A stretch of DNA of 40,471 nucleotides, taken from Kiritimatiellales bacterium (GTDB lineage Bacteria > Patescibacteriota > Gracilibacteria > Peribacterales > Peribacteraceae). The notes under the pieces are model-generated. The model saw only the letters and a program-made list of their open reading frames with translations. It was not told the DNA's origin and searched no databases. Position numbers and translations under genes: made by a program. This document shows positions 25,531 to 34,411 of the stretch, in pieces. Position 1 is the first letter of the stretch, and the number at the start of each line of letters is the position of its first letter. The DNA lies in NCBI GenBank assembly GCA_021734665.1, contig JAIPIN010000004.1, positions 1-40,471 on the forward strand, given 5' to 3'.

Positions 25531-26997
25531 ATGTTGAACAAATACAACAAAACTCAAAGTGATGATTCCTGCAGCCGCGAGCACCGGTTGGTGCATAAGT
25601 TGCGCGAAGGTAGCAATCATGAATATGAACAATCAGAAAATGAATTGTCACCAAATGAACTCGAGTACGCTCAGAGATTTGCGGAAGGTAATACCGAAAG
25701 AGGAAGATCAGAAAAAAGAGATGAAGTTATGAGGTTGTTTTCTACTGATTCAGATCCAAATGCAAAATCTGAGACGAAGGGAGATAAAAAAGAAAATACC
25801 GATAAAAAAGATAAAGAACCAAGAGTTAAAGGAACTGAAAAAAGCTCTAATCTCAAAGAAAAAGAACAACGCAAGAAAGCTGAACAAAAACTTGAACAAA
25901 ACATTGCAGAACACGAAAGACGTTGGGGACAAGTAGATCTGTCACATCACAAACCGCCATTTATCAAAAGCCCCGAATTAAGAACTGGTATTGCAATTGG
26001 AGCTACTCCAATGGTTGCATCATATGCAGCCAGCCTTGGGAGCATACCACTTGCCGCTACAAGCATTGGTGCTGCGGGAATAGGAGCATATTATGGAAAG
26101 AAAAAATTATTCCCAAACATGCCAAATGCGGGACCAGCAATTGGTGCAATTGGAGGTATAGCAGCTGCATCTTCAATAGGATCAGTGACAAATGGAATAA
26201 TGGGATTTATGCAAAGCATAGGAGGGCCATTTGGGAAGATATTAAACTTTGGAATACCTTCAGTGTTATCTGGACTAGCAACAGGTGCATTAGGCACATC
26301 AATTGGTTATCGGCTTGGTAAAAAAATAGGTAAGCCAAAATGGCCTGAAGCTGCTGCAGCTGCTGGAGGAATTTTAGGCCTAGTCACTCCGCCTGCGATT
26401 GCTGCATCTACTGGCATAACCGCTGGTGGAATTGCAAGTTATACTGCAACTATACCAACTTTAGGCGCAGGTATATCTAGCTTAATTCCTGCGTCTGCCT
26501 TGGGACTTACGGTTGGTGCAGGCGCAGCCACATTGTATGGACTTGGTCATGCACACGGGAAACTTTGGAACAGACCAAAAGCAGGAATTTGGAAAACAAT
26601 GCTTACGGGAGGCACCATTGGAATTCCATCAATAATGCTGGGAGGGCTAAATAAATTGGGTTGGAAACCAGCAAAGAAAGTTGCAAACAGCATTGCAGAT
26701 GCAGCAAACAAAAACTACGAATCTGCAAAAAATATGTTGTTAAAATTAAAAGTTCCAATAGCTACACCTGTCGCTAAGGTCGCAGGCAATGCTCTTTTTT
26801 CACCTATTGCTGGATTAATTAATGGATGGAACAAGGCAAACGCACCATCCGAAGCTCAGGAAAAATTGGGAGTACCAGGTAAAATCGTTCGTGCCCCATT
26901 TAATCTAGCAGGCAGAATTGCACATTCTCCAATTGACATAGTTAATTGGGCGTTAGAAGAAACGCCAGAACATTGGCCATTATCAGGTCAAAATTAA
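25531..26997 (+). CDS. Multi-pass glycine/alanine-rich membrane protein
   Basis: A 488-residue protein of unknown family. Residues 1-130 are hydrophilic and highly charged (KGDKKENTDKKDKEPRVKG), then from about residue 140 to 360 come roughly eight hydrophobic Gly/Ala-rich segments with small-residue spacing (GIAIGATPMVASYAASLG, AIGAIGGIAAASSIGSV) that resemble glycine-zipper membrane helices. The C-terminus is amphipathic. The ATG at 25531 is the first start after a strong TTGAAG-17-TATAAT promoter and gives a leader of about 3 bases. The next gene begins 11 bases downstream, so the two form an operon. Confidence 0.7.
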   Translation: MLNKYNKTQSDDSCSREHRLVHKLREGSNHEYEQSENELSPNELEYAQRFAEGNTERGRSEKRDEVMRLFSTDSDPNAKSETKGDKKENTDKKDKEPRVKGTEKSSNLKEKEQRKKAEQKLEQNIAEHERRWGQVDLSHHKPPFIKSPELRTGIAIGATPMVASYAASLGSIPLAATSIGAAGIGAYYGKKKLFPNMPNAGPAIGAIGGIAAASSIGSVTNGIMGFMQSIGGPFGKILNFGIPSVLSGLATGALGTSIGYRLGKKIGKPKWPEAAAAAGGILGLVTPPAIAASTGITAGGIASYTATIPTLGAGISSLIPASALGLTVGAGAATLYGLGHAHGKLWNRPKAGIWKTMLTGGTIGIPSIMLGGLNKLGWKPAKKVANSIADAANKNYESAKNMLLKLKVPIATPVAKVAGNALFSPIAGLINGWNKANAPSEAQEKLGVPGKIVRAPFNLAGRIAHSPIDIVNWALEETPEHWPLSGQN

Positions 26998-27008
26998 ATA
27001 TTAAACAT

Positions 27009-29603
27009 ATGTCACCAAATCAGCCTCCATCGGCCCCAAGTAATCAACCTACTCCACAAGAAAGAGCAAACCAGCAAATCAATAAACAAAATTCCACGAG
27101 CTCTGCAATTATTACTTCTCAACTTCGTGAGAGTATAAAGCGTAGAGAAGTTTCTGCTGTTGATGTTGCTGAATGGCCAAGAAAGCCGTGGCTCGCATAC
27201 GACTATCTTACAAATAAAGCACTTCAAAAAAATAATAGACGATCAAGGCGCAACAAAGTTTCACAGGGGCCTGATCCACAAGAACTAAAGGAAATCACAG
27301 ATCCTAATTCAGATGATAAACGTCTAGAACATTTACGCCACCTTCTTGGTGACGATGTGCTCAAGACGCTTGCAATCTGGTCACAAAAAGCACGGGAAGG
27401 TGACATAGAACGTGAAACATGGGAACGTGACGTCGCCAATGCTACAGATATTCAAAATGCACAAACTAAAGTGGCAAGTTTACATTCAGATTTAGAAAGC
27501 AGACTAGAATCATACGAAAAAACTGAAGAAGTTCTAAATACAAGCAAACAATTAAATCCTGTAGAAAAATTCCTTCGTGGAACAAAAGAATATGTATGGG
27601 ATGATTTCAAAAAACATCCAGAGATGAGCGTTGGACTTGTAGTACTTACATACCTAGCATTCCGCACAATTCAAAAAACAAATCCACGACTTTGGACTAT
27701 GACCAAAATATCTGCTGCAGCAATAGTTGCAGGTGCCTTTGTAAAAAGTAAATTTGGCATAGAGCCAACTGAATGGGTAGCGGAACAAGCAGAACGCTTT
27801 GGTTGGCAAAGTGGCGCTGATGGGATTCGCACAGGACGCGATACTGTAGGACAAATATTGCATGGGCCAAAAGGAGAGGGCACAGTAAACAACTACTACT
27901 ACGAACGTTTGGGACTTGGACGCGAAAAAGAACAAATAGTATTCGATTCAATGCTTACACAAAGTCCCGCACACTTTTTATCTTGGTATAACAATGCAAA
28001 AAAATGGAGAATGTCTGGAGATAAGAATATCCCAAAGAATATAACACGAATGGTAGATAAAATGTGTGAAGGTAAGCAGATTCCATCCTACTTCAAAAAA
28101 CTACCACCCGCCGATCGAGTAAAACTTACTCTAGATGTTGCAGACTCTATGTTCAAAGACATCGCAGAGGCCAATGGTAAAGATCCAGAAGCACATATTG
28201 GTATAGATATACTCCAAGGAAAATATGTAGACGGCACATATTTTGACCAAATATGGGCTGATTGGGAAAGAGATATAAAAATCGCTCTTACAAATCCAGC
28301 TCTGCCTCCTGATATTAAAACCCGTCTAGAGACAGCGCTACAAGAGGGTAAAGGATTCTGCGAAGGCATGAAGGCTCAAGTGCAAAATGGTGCAAGTACC
28401 ATAAAATTGATGGATGTTCTATATGTAGAACGTGCAAGCGAAGGCATTCCCAAATTTGATGGAGCAGGCAAATCTGTAGAATGGCTTATCTCAGAAGGAT
28501 ACAACAGTCTTAATGCTCTTTCTGGCGCAGCATACGATGCAGCAAAGAGCGCACTGGATTCAGTTAAAACTTATGTCACAAAATCCGTACCAAAAGCTGC
28601 TGGAGAAATTTGGTCCGAGATACAACCAATGCTAATCAACGATACTGGTACAGGAATTTTGGATAAGGGATTTGATAAATGGGAAGATCTGGATAACTGG
28701 CTTCGTGTAGACATTCCCAAAGATTCCTCAGGCAATCCTTTGTATGTTGATGCAGCTGGAAATGGACTTACAAGACTAGAGAATACGATAGATAAGGGTA
28801 CCAAAACATTCTGGGTAGTGGCAGAAAAAGGAAAGCCACTTGGAGATCTACTTATTGCAACTGGTGTAGCAGCAGGCGAAGCTGTGGAGATTACATTGGA
28901 ACAGATTAAGAAGTTTGCGGAGTATATAAAAAGTAAAACTCTAGAAAGTGGAATGTTCCGTGTACTTAAAACTGAACTTGCAGCTGGTGCTGATACACCA
29001 TCGATAAGAATCGAAGATCCTGAGCCTGGTTTTAAATACCAAGTAAAAGTTACATATAAAATTCGAGATCCAATCTCTGGGGCAACATCGAAACAACCTT
29101 TTATTTCTCCTGAACGCTGGTCTGACGACGGCACATCAATCGATTTCACTGACCCAACAACATTTGCAATCCCAGAAAATGCAATATCAGCGAAAACAAC
29201 GCTAATAATTACCGACAATTTAGGCAATACACAAAATAGCCCAGATTATGAACTTGATATTTCTAAATGGATAAATGAAAAGAGGGATATGCTTGCACTT
29301 GCAAACAGCTTCTCAGCAAGCTTCGACGCAACAGATAAAAAATTCAGCGTAACACTAAACGGCAAAAAGGATTATGAATACAGGGCATTTATATCATACG
29401 AATACACGGATGCTAATGGCGCTGCCAAGCCACCAGATAGTTTAATTTTTATGGGCACTTTCAATCAAGATGGATCACTACCGAAACCAATAATTAAACA
29501 GGTACCTAATGATGGACGTATAATTACATCTGCAAAAGCAAAAGTTGGGATTATCCATCCAAAAGGCAATAGTGTGAATACCGAAATAATAATTACGATA
29601 TAG
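27009..29603 (+). CDS. Large membrane-anchored protein, unknown family
   Basis: An 864-residue protein that I do not recognise. Residues 1-190 are hydrophilic with a coiled-coil-like stretch, residues about 205-255 hold two hydrophobic segments (VGLVVLTYLAFRTI, ISAAAIVAGAFV), residues 260-650 are a long helical region, and residues about 660-864 form two beta-rich repeats (FKYQVKVTYKIRDP.., YEYRAFISYEYTDA..) that resemble Ig-like modules. I start at the ATG at 27009 (MSPNQPPSAPSN); the track start lies inside the upstream gene. It is co-transcribed with the 488-residue membrane protein and probably works with it in the envelope. Confidence 0.7.
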   Translation: MSPNQPPSAPSNQPTPQERANQQINKQNSTSSAIITSQLRESIKRREVSAVDVAEWPRKPWLAYDYLTNKALQKNNRRSRRNKVSQGPDPQELKEITDPNSDDKRLEHLRHLLGDDVLKTLAIWSQKAREGDIERETWERDVANATDIQNAQTKVASLHSDLESRLESYEKTEEVLNTSKQLNPVEKFLRGTKEYVWDDFKKHPEMSVGLVVLTYLAFRTIQKTNPRLWTMTKISAAAIVAGAFVKSKFGIEPTEWVAEQAERFGWQSGADGIRTGRDTVGQILHGPKGEGTVNNYYYERLGLGREKEQIVFDSMLTQSPAHFLSWYNNAKKWRMSGDKNIPKNITRMVDKMCEGKQIPSYFKKLPPADRVKLTLDVADSMFKDIAEANGKDPEAHIGIDILQGKYVDGTYFDQIWADWERDIKIALTNPALPPDIKTRLETALQEGKGFCEGMKAQVQNGASTIKLMDVLYVERASEGIPKFDGAGKSVEWLISEGYNSLNALSGAAYDAAKSALDSVKTYVTKSVPKAAGEIWSEIQPMLINDTGTGILDKGFDKWEDLDNWLRVDIPKDSSGNPLYVDAAGNGLTRLENTIDKGTKTFWVVAEKGKPLGDLLIATGVAAGEAVEITLEQIKKFAEYIKSKTLESGMFRVLKTELAAGADTPSIRIEDPEPGFKYQVKVTYKIRDPISGATSKQPFISPERWSDDGTSIDFTDPTTFAIPENAISAKTTLIITDNLGNTQNSPDYELDISKWINEKRDMLALANSFSASFDATDKKFSVTLNGKKDYEYRAFISYEYTDANGAAKPPDSLIFMGTFNQDGSLPKPIIKQVPNDGRIITSAKAKVGIIHPKGNSVNTEIIITI

Positions 29604-29630
29604 CACAAATTATATTGTCTTTACCGGAAA

Positions 29631-31337
29631 CTAGTCTTGCATCAATTGGTTAAACCCATCCTCCAAATGTTTATCTAGAGGCGAAAGTTCTTCCTCAAAT
29701 ACTGGTTCTTCACCATTATCTGGCTGCGCAGCCGGAGCTGTGCCTTCGGGAGGTGCATCTGGACCATCGCCTGAAGGAATTAATTTTGAGGCACCCCATA
29801 TACCGACGCCTGCGATTCCTGCAAGTAATAATTTCATTGCAGCATTTCTGGTAATATGCATTGTTTCCAAAATTCGTCTCTGAGTTCCTATATTTTCTTT
29901 TTCATGTAATTTTTTAATCAAACTCTTATGCAAATTACCTATGCCATATGACAAATTTTGAACAGTATCTTGTCTCATTTTCATTTCGGGTTTTAACCCA
30001 GACCCAGATTTTTGTGCATAAGAATTAAGTAACAAAGGAATTATTGGAACGCCCCATATTCTAAAAGTATTACTTTTAAGACTATCTAAAAACTGTTTCA
30101 TCCATAACAAGCGTGATTCAAGAACCATCCTTTCGGTTGCACTATCAACAATGGATTGATTGGGTTTTATATATTTATCGTAATGATTTTTCATTGCCTC
30201 GATTGCAGTAATCATCTCTTCAAAAATACGATTTAACTTTGTTTCATCATCATTTGTTCTAACAAAATTCCCTGCAGCATCTAATGCATTTGCAAATATA
30301 ATTATCTTAGAAACGCAAACATGATAGAGTCGCATTGACCCCCTCAACATTCCTTCATCTGTATCACCTGACGGTAAATTACTTACAGTTCTATTTATGT
30401 TAGCTAAACAAAGAGCATCCTGCTCAGAAGGTGTTTCTGGAATCTGTGATTGACCATATTGTAATTCATTTGCTCGAACTTGAAGATCTTTGTGAAAAAT
30501 AGAATTCCCCCAAGGTGGTGGAGATGCGCTCTTTTCAATAAAAGCATCAACATCTTTTCTTGTGGGCAAGATGCCTAAAAACTTTCTTTTATAATGATCA
30601 AGCAAAGTTCTAAATCCTCCTTTATTTTTAGTTTCAGCATCATTTTCTCCATCCACATTTGATTCTTCACCTTCTACTACTCCTACATCCAACGGATCAT
30701 CACCAACCTCTTCAGTACTACCTTCATTTTTCTTCTCTTCATCTTCAAGCGTAAGCAAATCATCCTCACCTAGTTCAGCTACTTCATCATCAGTATTTTC
30801 AAGAGACGTTAGATCAGATTCATCATTTTCATAGTATTCATCTCTTTCAACTAAAGGTTCATCCAATCTTAAGCCTGAATCCCCAAAATCCGAATCAATA
30901 TCAGAACCTCCTGCTGCCTGTGACTCTTCATCATCAAGCACACCAGAACCTTCATCCAACTTAATATCAGAACCGCCAAGCTCAATATCAGAACCTCCTT
31001 CATCCTGTAGCTCTTCATCATCTAACACATCAGAGCCTCCTTCCAATTCTAGTGGTTCTTCGTCACCCCAAGCTTTATTTCTCTCTCTCTGTTTTGCTAA
31101 TTCATTAACATCATCACGTTTAAACTTCCAAGTAGCTCCATCTATAAATCCACGAAGTTTATTTTGCTCACGTAACAACATAACATCTGCCGGTCTAAGA
31201 TCTAAATGTTCTGCAGCCTCTTCTAATGAAGAAAACTTAGGTGCCTCATTGCCACTATCGTGTCCACCATCTTTCTCTCCACCACCAAGTTCAAACTCTT
31301 CATCTTCTGGCCAATTACTATCAGGTCCATTTGACAT
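29631..31337 (-). CDS. HTH plus acidic-repeat plus membrane protein
   Basis: About 568 residues. An N-terminal excisionase/MerR-like helix-turn-helix (FSSLEEAAEHLDLRPADVML.., WKFKRDDVNELAKQ) at residues about 34-85 is followed by a 170-residue acidic region with GGSD-type repeats (GGSDIELGGSDIKLDEGS), a helical domain, and one hydrophobic helix near the C-terminus (AAMKLLLAGIAGVGIWGASKL) with a short Pro/Glu-rich tail. A TTGATT-17-TACAAT promoter lies at 31375-31403. ATG at 31370 (4 bases after the -10) is an alternative start; I prefer 31337 (MSNGPDSN). It converges with the 864-residue gene 27 bases away. A DNA-binding fold on a membrane-anchored protein is unusual. Confidence 0.7.
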   Translation of the reverse strand: MSNGPDSNWPEDEEFELGGGEKDGGHDSGNEAPKFSSLEEAAEHLDLRPADVMLLREQNKLRGFIDGATWKFKRDDVNELAKQRERNKAWGDEEPLELEGGSDVLDDEELQDEGGSDIELGGSDIKLDEGSGVLDDEESQAAGGSDIDSDFGDSGLRLDEPLVERDEYYENDESDLTSLENTDDEVAELGEDDLLTLEDEEKKNEGSTEEVGDDPLDVGVVEGEESNVDGENDAETKNKGGFRTLLDHYKRKFLGILPTRKDVDAFIEKSASPPPWGNSIFHKDLQVRANELQYGQSQIPETPSEQDALCLANINRTVSNLPSGDTDEGMLRGSMRLYHVCVSKIIIFANALDAAGNFVRTNDDETKLNRIFEEMITAIEAMKNHYDKYIKPNQSIVDSATERMVLESRLLWMKQFLDSLKSNTFRIWGVPIIPLLLNSYAQKSGSGLKPEMKMRQDTVQNLSYGIGNLHKSLIKKLHEKENIGTQRRILETMHITRNAAMKLLLAGIAGVGIWGASKLIPSGDGPDAPPEGTAPAAQPDNGEEPVFEEELSPLDKHLEDGFNQLMQD

Positions 31338-31374
31338 AATCACAAATTGGAAAAGGTTTCCTAAATACATAAAT

Positions 31375-31403
31375 ATTGTATAATAAAACTTCAAAAAAAT
31401 CAA
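31375..31403 (-). promoter_or_regulatory. Promoter of the HTH/acidic protein gene
   Basis: TTGATT, 17-base spacer, TACAAT on the minus strand. The track start codon falls within this promoter. Confidence 0.6.
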
Positions 31404-31431
31404 CCATATTACTGCAAATCCCTATTTCTCT

Positions 31432-32012
31432 TTAAATATCTCTATTTCCCCACTTTTGCGGATTTCGTGCAATATATGCTCGAATTCGGTTTAAATCGAT
31501 TTCGCCTCTTACTCGATGCTCATAATAATTTCGACTTGTGGTGAGCCTATCGAACCATGCCAAACTTTGGCTCCGGACGAATCCCTTAATTCATTTATTC
31601 TTTTCGCCACGGCGGATTTAAATGACCCAATAATTATGGGCAATGAATTTGGAATTGGCTTTCCAAAATGGCGGGACATGGATCGCGCGGGGGCGGCGGC
31701 ATGCCATTGTACGGGCGCGGATTTTCGTCGTAGGGGCACGGCATGCCGTGCCCCTATCCAAATAATTCCATGCATATGATTTGGCATCACAACAAATCGA
31801 TCCAATATAACATTCGAAAAATGATCGGAAATTTCAATCCATTTTTGCATAACAACCTCCCCACACTCATTCAATTTCATTATCCCATTTACAACTTCTC
31901 CAAAAATACATTCATTATTTACTGCATTAATCGTCACAAAATAAATCCCATTCATATATGAATGATTCTTTAAACGAACCGAACGTCTATTTGGCAAATC
32001 AATTTTCATCAT
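31432..32012 (-). pseudogene. REP-associated tyrosine transposase (RAYT), frameshifted
   Basis: An IS200-like Y1/HUH transposase of the RAYT group. The N-terminal NRRSVRLKNHSY..GIYFVTI block, the HUH metal motif in VVMPNHMHGIIWI and the SFKSAVAKRINELRDSSGAKVW helix are typical. After KVWH the open frame runs into an unrelated GSIGSPQVEIIMSIE and stops at 31509. In another frame the expected ending resumes as RNYYEHRVRGEIDLNRIRAY and stops at 31432. About 23 extra bases (near 31534-31557, GGTTCGATAGGCTCACCACA) cause the shift. The family's probable catalytic tyrosine lies in the RNYYEH block, so the ORF product should be inactive. The ATG overlaps the lamin-tail gene stop. Confidence 0.85.
31731..31756. 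repeat. Perfect 26-base palindrome inside the RAYT gene
   Basis: Two exact half-sites TAGGGGCACGGCA meet with no spacer. It encodes part of GARHAVPLRR, right after the HUH motif block, where it extends the loop before FGKPIPNSLP. The sequence type is a REP-like palindrome; a degenerate GC-rich copy may follow at 31690-31720. Confidence 0.9.
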
Positions 32013-34411
32013 CCTTTTAAAACTTTGAATGCCATAAGGAATCCAGAAGTACACACTCCGCCAATAATCATGATCACCTCAACAATTGAAATCGGTGGAA
32101 GTGTGGCAACATCGCGCTGTGACCCTACTTCAATTGTTTCATTGGATAACGGCTCCTCAATCAAAAGGTTCGCAAACAACGCCCCTGTTAACACATCTTC
32201 CTCCGCCTCAACCTCATCTTCGTGCACAACATTCACATATTTTGTTTTAAGTGTAGGCAGAGGCTTTGCCTGCATCGGCTGAATCGAATCAGCAACAGGC
32301 TCTTGTTCCACTTGCTCCCGCACATCTAAATGTTCCACCGGACAAACATTCTTCTTCCCAGGTGTCGCCTTTTCCGTTACGCAATAAGACCCACCTACGC
32401 TCTTTGAGCTTCGGCGGGCAGGAGAAGCAGGCTCTCCCGCCAGTGTGACCACTGCACTATCCCGCACAGCACCGCCAGCTGCTGATACGAGGCCATGACC
32501 CATACGGCGAGAGAGCCCGCTCCTCAGAGAATAGGAATAATCTTTTTTTATTTTTGGATACGTTACGCCAATTTCAAACTCCCCCTCTGGCGATACAAGC
32601 CACACCTCATCCCCACCATTATTTAATGCAATACCTGTTTCATCTTTTGTAAGAACCAAAAAACCATGCGGAGCGATATCAAACTCTTCCGAGATTGTCC
32701 AATGTTTACTCCCGCCATCACGCACATCATCCAATACCCATCCACAAAGATTAAAACGCTTATCGGTTAGATTTAAAAGCTCAATCCACTCTTCTCCATC
32801 GCTTGGTGCAGGGAATATTTCCGAAATGATTACACCAGAAGAAACCGTTGGAATACATACAGAATCTTCTGTGTCCGCAGGTGGGAACACCTGCTCCTGA
32901 GTTAATGCTTGAGTTTCCTCTTCTTCTTCCTTTATCTCCTTTTCATCTTTTATCTCTTTTACCTCCTTCTCATCAATCTTCTCCCCTCTCACCTGCACCA
33001 ACAACGTCTCCCTCAACCCCATAGAACAATACGTATCCACCAACAACTCAATCGTATACTCCCCCACTTCATCAAAAGTATGCGACGTCGGATTGCATCC
33101 ACTTACTATTTCTCCATCACCGTAGTCCCATCTGCACTCTGCACTATCCAATGATCCTTCTTTAACTTCTGCAATCAAGTTGACTGAAAGTTTTTCACGT
33201 CCCCACACATCCCCAGATTGCATCACAATCATAGGGTCTAATTTCTTAAACGAGTTAATACTCCCAGGAGTTGGAATACAAAATGCAGTTAATGTTTCCG
33301 GATCCTGTGGATCTCTCCCAAAACTTACTTCCTCCGCAGTTTGTGCATACTCCAAAGAATCAATCAGTTCAGATCCATACCAAAGCTCTATAGTGTCACC
33401 CTGATTTCTAAGAGAAATATCTGTCTGCGTTTTACGCAAAGCAATCGCATGCAAAGCATCTAACATATAGTCATTAGAAATTTGATATTCACTACTCCCC
33501 TTCTTCAAAATCAAACCGTTTAAATTAACTGTTCCAGTTCCAAAGTTCATCAGCTCTATCCATTCTTGATCATCACGCCCAATGGGATTGGCTAATATTT
33601 CTGTAATTAAGATAGGAGGAAGAACAATGGGTTCGGGGTCGGGTTCGGGTTCGGGCTGAGGGTCGGGTTCGGGTTCGGGTTCGGAATTGGGGAACCACGG
33701 TGTTCCAAAAATCTCTAATCCATCATCGAATCCAACACAATCAGTTGAGCTTCTCCAATTAGATTCATCAGTACCAGAAATATTCGTATCAATCCTTTCC
33801 ATACTTGCTTTGGCTCCAGTACCAGATGGATTATTCCCTGCAAAAGGAGCACCACTACCATCATCCACTTCATCAACAAGAGCACCGCTGGCATTACGCA
33901 AACGCAGAAGTAACTTAGAATTCGGTAAACTCACAGAGCTTGTTACTAGATCGGGCTCATTTTTCAAACGTGAATTTGAACTGTTGTAATTGCTAATTAT
34001 AAAAAATTCATCTGACTGAATACTTATATCATCAAATTCAATCATCAAAACTTCTGCTCCATCTTTTATATAATTTAGTGTCCACTTATCAAGTACCACA
34101 TCATCGGAATCTGTATTTATCAATTCAATCCACTCATCCGCTGTACTTAAGTCTGAACCCATCCACATAAGCTCATTTATTACAATTTGAGCAGAGGTTT
34201 GCCTAGGCAGAATCAATCCTGCTAATAATGTAATAACAACTAATATGGCCAAACGAAGATGATTCTTTTTAAAAACAATTTTTCCATATCTCCTCTCCAC
34301 CTCAGAAGGGGGAGAGGATGGGAGAGGGGCCTTAGATACATATCTAAACAACTTCATACTAAGAAAAGAGTAACCATAAAGTTCTCTATCAAAACAGATC
34401 ATTGACCTCAT
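32009..34411 (-). CDS. Lamin-tail-domain exported protein
   Basis: An 800-residue cell-surface protein. After an N-terminal hydrophobic segment (RLAILVVITLLAGLILP) come three lamin-tail (LTD) domains, recognised by INELMW..EWIELIN, ITEILA..EWIELMN and ISEIFP..EWIELLN, with a PKD-like domain (CRWDYGDGEIVSGCNPTSHTF) between the second and third and a Pro/Glu linker (EPEPDPQPEPEPDPEP). A C-terminal hydrophobic helix (SIVEVIMIIGGVCTSGFLMAF) anchors it. LTD proteins of this kind are common in Patescibacteria and are thought to act in adhesion. Two repeat insertions are seen, one before the signal segment and one of about 44 residues in the third LTD. Start uncertain: the ATG at 34357 (MKLFRYV) is an alternative. 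Confidence 0.85.
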   Translation of the reverse strand: MRSMICFDRELYGYSFLSMKLFRYVSKAPLPSSPPSEVERRYGKIVFKKNHLRLAILVVITLLAGLILPRQTSAQIVINELMWMGSDLSTADEWIELINTDSDDVVLDKWTLNYIKDGAEVLMIEFDDISIQSDEFFIISNYNSSNSRLKNEPDLVTSSVSLPNSKLLLRLRNASGALVDEVDDGSGAPFAGNNPSGTGAKASMERIDTNISGTDESNWRSSTDCVGFDDGLEIFGTPWFPNSEPEPEPDPQPEPEPDPEPIVLPPILITEILANPIGRDDQEWIELMNFGTGTVNLNGLILKKGSSEYQISNDYMLDALHAIALRKTQTDISLRNQGDTIELWYGSELIDSLEYAQTAEEVSFGRDPQDPETLTAFCIPTPGSINSFKKLDPMIVMQSGDVWGREKLSVNLIAEVKEGSLDSAECRWDYGDGEIVSGCNPTSHTFDEVGEYTIELLVDTYCSMGLRETLLVQVRGEKIDEKEVKEIKDEKEIKEEEEETQALTQEQVFPPADTEDSVCIPTVSSGVIISEIFPAPSDGEEWIELLNLTDKRFNLCGWVLDDVRDGGSKHWTISEEFDIAPHGFLVLTKDETGIALNNGGDEVWLVSPEGEFEIGVTYPKIKKDYSYSLRSGLSRRMGHGLVSAAGGAVRDSAVVTLAGEPASPARRSSKSVGGSYCVTEKATPGKKNVCPVEHLDVREQVEQEPVADSIQPMQAKPLPTLKTKYVNVVHEDEVEAEEDVLTGALFANLLIEEPLSNETIEVGSQRDVATLPPISIVEVIMIIGGVCTSGFLMAFKVLKG
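32390..32525 (-). repeat. GC-rich insertion in the third LTD domain (family 1)
   Basis: About 132 bases encoding SGLSRRMGHGLV..PARRSSKSVGG interrupt the usual LTD ending between YSLR and SYCVTEKATPG. It contains inverted GAGCGGGCTCTC / GAGAGCCTGCTTC arms, and its last 33 bases match the carA element at 25151-25185 in sequence and frame. Confidence 0.75.
34288..34332 (-). repeat. C-rich hairpin element in LTD gene (family 2)
   Basis: CCTCTCC-A-CC pairs with GG-G-GGAGAGG, the same stem plan including the same mismatch as the carA element at 24447-24469. It encodes APLPSSPPSEVERR ahead of the signal segment. Confidence 0.7.

Noticed and set aside
28571-29227. Minus-strand 218-residue ORF inside the 864-residue gene
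   Set aside because: Long, but it is the complementary frame of a gene with good promoter context, and its Ser/Pro/Val-rich composition is typical of an antisense shadow.
31534-31557. GGTTCGA in this segment as a tRNA T-loop
   Set aside because: No acceptor or anticodon stem surrounds it; it fits a REP-like insertion in the RAYT gene.
31509-31740. Plus-strand ORFs at 31516 and 31743
   Set aside because: They are antisense to the RAYT gene and exist only because the palindrome lacks stops in several frames.
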